Origin: Apostichopus californicus
Lineage: Eukaryota; Echinodermata; Holothuroidea; Aspidochirotida; Stichopodidae
Direction: 5' to 3'
Assembly: GCA_020650975.1 (NCBI GenBank)
Contig: JAIPMN010002557.1
Span: 1-37,535 of the forward strand
Length of the DNA: 37,535 nucleotides
Part shown: piece by piece, positions 35,275 to 37,535 of the stretch
Position numbering within the stretch: position 1 is the stretch's first letter
How the letters are laid out: each line of letters begins with the position of its first letter
The notes under the pieces: model-generated
Told to the model about the DNA's origin: nothing
The model's database searches: none
The model's input: only the letters and a program-made list of their open reading frames with translations
Position numbers and translations under genes: made by a program

Positions 35275-35416
35275 CATTTTCCACCAAATCGTCTTCGCTG
35301 TCACCGTTTCTCAGCATTTTCCTGGAAGCGGTTTCTCTTGACTCTGCCTGGTTTTGATTAACGTCAGCAGTGACGTTGACTCCCAAAGTGAGGTCTCCTC
35401 GTTCTGGATCCTCCAT
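35275..35416 (-). CDS. MAPT/MAP2/MAP4-like: Tau/MAP2/MAP4-family protein, coding exon 1
   Basis: This exon encodes the N-terminal 47 residues plus the first base of codon 48. It begins MEDPERGDLTLG and ends SEDDLVENG at the splice. An in-frame TAA three codons upstream (35423-35425) makes this the first possible Met in this exon, and the context ACGATGG is good for initiation. The donor is G|GTGAGA at 35274-35273, phase 1. The next coding exon (17686) starts with GT and restores the frame as Gly, which is the main support for joining them. The peptide is acidic and low in hydrophobics, like the projection domain of tau-type proteins, but has no diagnostic motif of its own. Family assignment rests on the downstream repeats. 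Other exons could lie in the 17.6-kb intron if they are phase 1-1. Exon call strong; direct joining to exon 2 is inference. Confidence 0.8.
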
Positions 35417-36971
35417 CGTAATTTATCTGATGAGATCTTCCGCAGTCCTCTCAACAACCAAATTTGTCCGGCTTGTGTCGAACCTGAAGAGCGAAGGGAA
35501 AAAACCCAATATTACATAGAGAGAGAATCGTCATCCGAGTTTAATGTCAGTGATTCTTGTCCCTGCTGCTGGCAATGGTTCTGCCCAGCAAAAGTTACAC
35601 GACGACGATGTAGATACACTTGGGTAAAAGAAAACAATTGCGATGTCTCTCCATTGATAGTAATACACTAAAGTAAAAAAATCTATTAATAGTCTCGTGC
35701 GTCAAATCATGCGAAAGTTGATGCTGAAAGAACTGGAGAAAGTAGTTCTTTTCATAACAAACAGCAGCCCTGATGAACCAAACCTAGCTTAATTTCCATT
35801 AAATAGACAATGTCAGTTAGAATTTTTATTTATATTCACTAGAGAGGTTAATGACCAGTTAAAACAAAAAAAACACCTTCTGGGTGAATGAAGAAAATAC
35901 TAGATTGGATTTGTTGGAGATATTTTACCCGAATATGGCGGGGAAATAGGTCTTGTAGCATCCATTAATACACAAAAACAGCTTACTTAAAGGTTCTGAC
36001 TGCCAGAGAAGGAAATATGCTCAAATTGAGAGGAATCATTCATAATACGAGATAAATACATTTAAGGAACTTGTACAAACAAGTGCATGCTTTCAACTTC
36101 AGATAACAGGGAAGCATCAACTTTTGAGCAGATTGGGGTTCTCTCCCCCCTCTCTATCCCTCTTTGTACCATTCCCAACCCCCCCCCCTTCCTCCTCAAC
36201 TCTTTCCTGGGCTCTCCCTCCTAATGGACCAACATTCTGTCCTCTCATATTCCCCTGCATGCACCTTATCCTGCCTAACATGTTGATAAATTCCCTTTCA
36301 ACCATTAGATTCATTAAAACAAGATAAATGAATTAGCTAGCAATATGGTGGTGATTTAATGTGATTTTCCTAGTTTTAAAGTGTTATATTTTAACACCAT
36401 TGGCCATCAACATCTGTATTTTATACTAAACATAAGGGGGTTGGCACAAAATTAATCTTGCATTGCCACTGTGAGGTTTGTACCGAATCCGCAGGTCACA
36501 ACACTTAATTACTCCCATGAATTGGGAACATTACATTAACAGTGAAATAAAGTTCAGAAAGTTCTACTTTCTCACTGTACGTGTCTTTTATTGAAATATC
36601 CTATCAGAAGTAGACCTAGGGCTCTATACAATACAAAACCCTCCCCAAAGTATACATATTTTTAATTTCTTTCCTTGCCATAAGGTTTTGCAGATTTTAT
36701 TAACTAGCTCCACAAAATAGGACTAAAATTGGAAAATCTCATGGGCCACAAAAAATTTGTCTGTGGTGCTCAAGAGGCTCAAAGGTGCCTTTGCGCATAT
36801 GCTGTACAAATGGAAGGGCAACAACACACCTAATACCTGATAAGTAAAATAATCAACACCACATGACAGGTATTATAAGTAGTACCAGAGATGTACTAAA
36901 CATCTGTGCGAGATAATAGCTTCATGTTTGTATATACTAGCTGCTACTATAACTGCTCAAAGGATGGTCCT
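35417..36971 (-). other. Upstream flank and putative 5' UTR/promoter of the MAP gene
   Basis: Sequence just upstream of the start codon should be 5' UTR, with an in-frame stop at 35423-35425. I see no clear TATA box or initiator. A C/T-rich tract lies at 36140-36220. No other gene is recognised. Confidence 0.5.
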
Positions 36972-37535
36972 TGCTACATACACCATTATGGCTACATACA
37001 CCATAACTGCTACAAACACCATAACTGCTACATACACCATTATGGCTACATACACCATAACTGCTACAAACACCATAACTGCTACAAACACGATAACTGC
37101 TAATATACCATAACTGCTACAAACACAAATAACTGCTACAAACACCATAACTGCTAATATACCATAACTGCTACAAACACCATGACTGCTACGAACACCA
37201 TAACTGCTAATACACCATAACTGCTAATATACCATAACTGCTACAAACACCATGACTGCTACAAACACCATAACTGCTAATATACCATAACTGCTAATAT
37301 ACCATAACTGCTACAAACACCATAACTGCTACATACACCATAACTGCTACAAACACCATAACTGCTACAAACACCATAACTGATACATACACCATAACTG
37401 ATACAAACACCATGACTGCTACAAACACCATAACTGCTAATATACCATAACTGCTACAAACACCATAACTGCTACATACACCATAACTGCTACAAACACC
37501 ATAACTGCTACAAACACCATAACTGATACATACAC
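36972..37535 (+). repeat. 18-bp minisatellite running off the window
   Basis: About 30 units of ATAACTGCTACAAACACC, with variants ATAACTGCTAATATACC (17 bp), CATGACTGC and TACATACACC. It continues to the last base, so its full length is unknown. The 18-bp period keeps frames open on both strands, which explains several spurious frames here. Confidence 0.95.

Noticed and set aside
36906-37148. Open frames with repeated TATYTITATNT or VFVAVMVFVAV peptides
   Set aside because: They are translations of the 18-bp minisatellite; a period divisible by three keeps all frames open.

Overview
The window looks like intron-rich, AT-rich DNA of a marine invertebrate animal. An echinoderm is my best guess, by inference from the gene family, the exon structure and the repeat types; the species cannot be read from the sequence. 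No prokaryotic gene organisation is visible, and most open frames are intronic noise.

One host gene explains the window: a microtubule-associated protein of the tau/MAP2/MAP4 family on the minus strand. I can place six coding exons with compatible splice phases at 35416-35275, 17686-16932, 13098-12936, 11788-11676, 10424-10326 and 2640-2545. Together they encode 456 residues: an acidic N-terminus, an acidic exon with a run of 15 Glu followed by a Ser/Thr-Pro-rich basic stretch, then four tubulin-binding repeats around PGGG (or PRGG). The extreme C-terminus and 3' UTR are not resolved. The introns are about 17.6, 3.8, 1.1, 1.25 and 7.7 kb.

The introns carry mobile DNA. There are three copies of a tRNA-derived SINE with a Leu/Ser-like head (SINE-A), and three copies of a second tRNA-derived SINE whose 3' part holds three short hairpins (SINE-B). 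There are also short hAT-type non-autonomous transposons: two have perfect 8-bp target duplications, and one is cut by a 421-bp assembly gap. Tandem repeats are abundant: 22-bp, 18-bp and about 40-bp minisatellites and a perfect 110-bp duplication. A decayed THAP zinc-finger coding remnant lies near the left edge (about 1050-1495, minus).

Layout. 1-2544: downstream of, or within the last intron of, the MAP gene, with the THAP remnant. 2545-17686: the repeat-domain exons and the large acidic exon, separated by repeat-bearing introns. 17687-35274: giant first intron with both SINE families, tandem duplications and G/C runs. 35275-35416: first coding exon. 35417-37535: upstream flank, ending in an 18-bp minisatellite that runs off the window. 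I saw no CRISPR array, rRNA, functional tRNA or virus-like element. I found no convincing undescribed multi-gene system. The most informative items are the MAP gene structure with its divergent repeats, the THAP fossil, and the shared architecture of the two hAT-type families.
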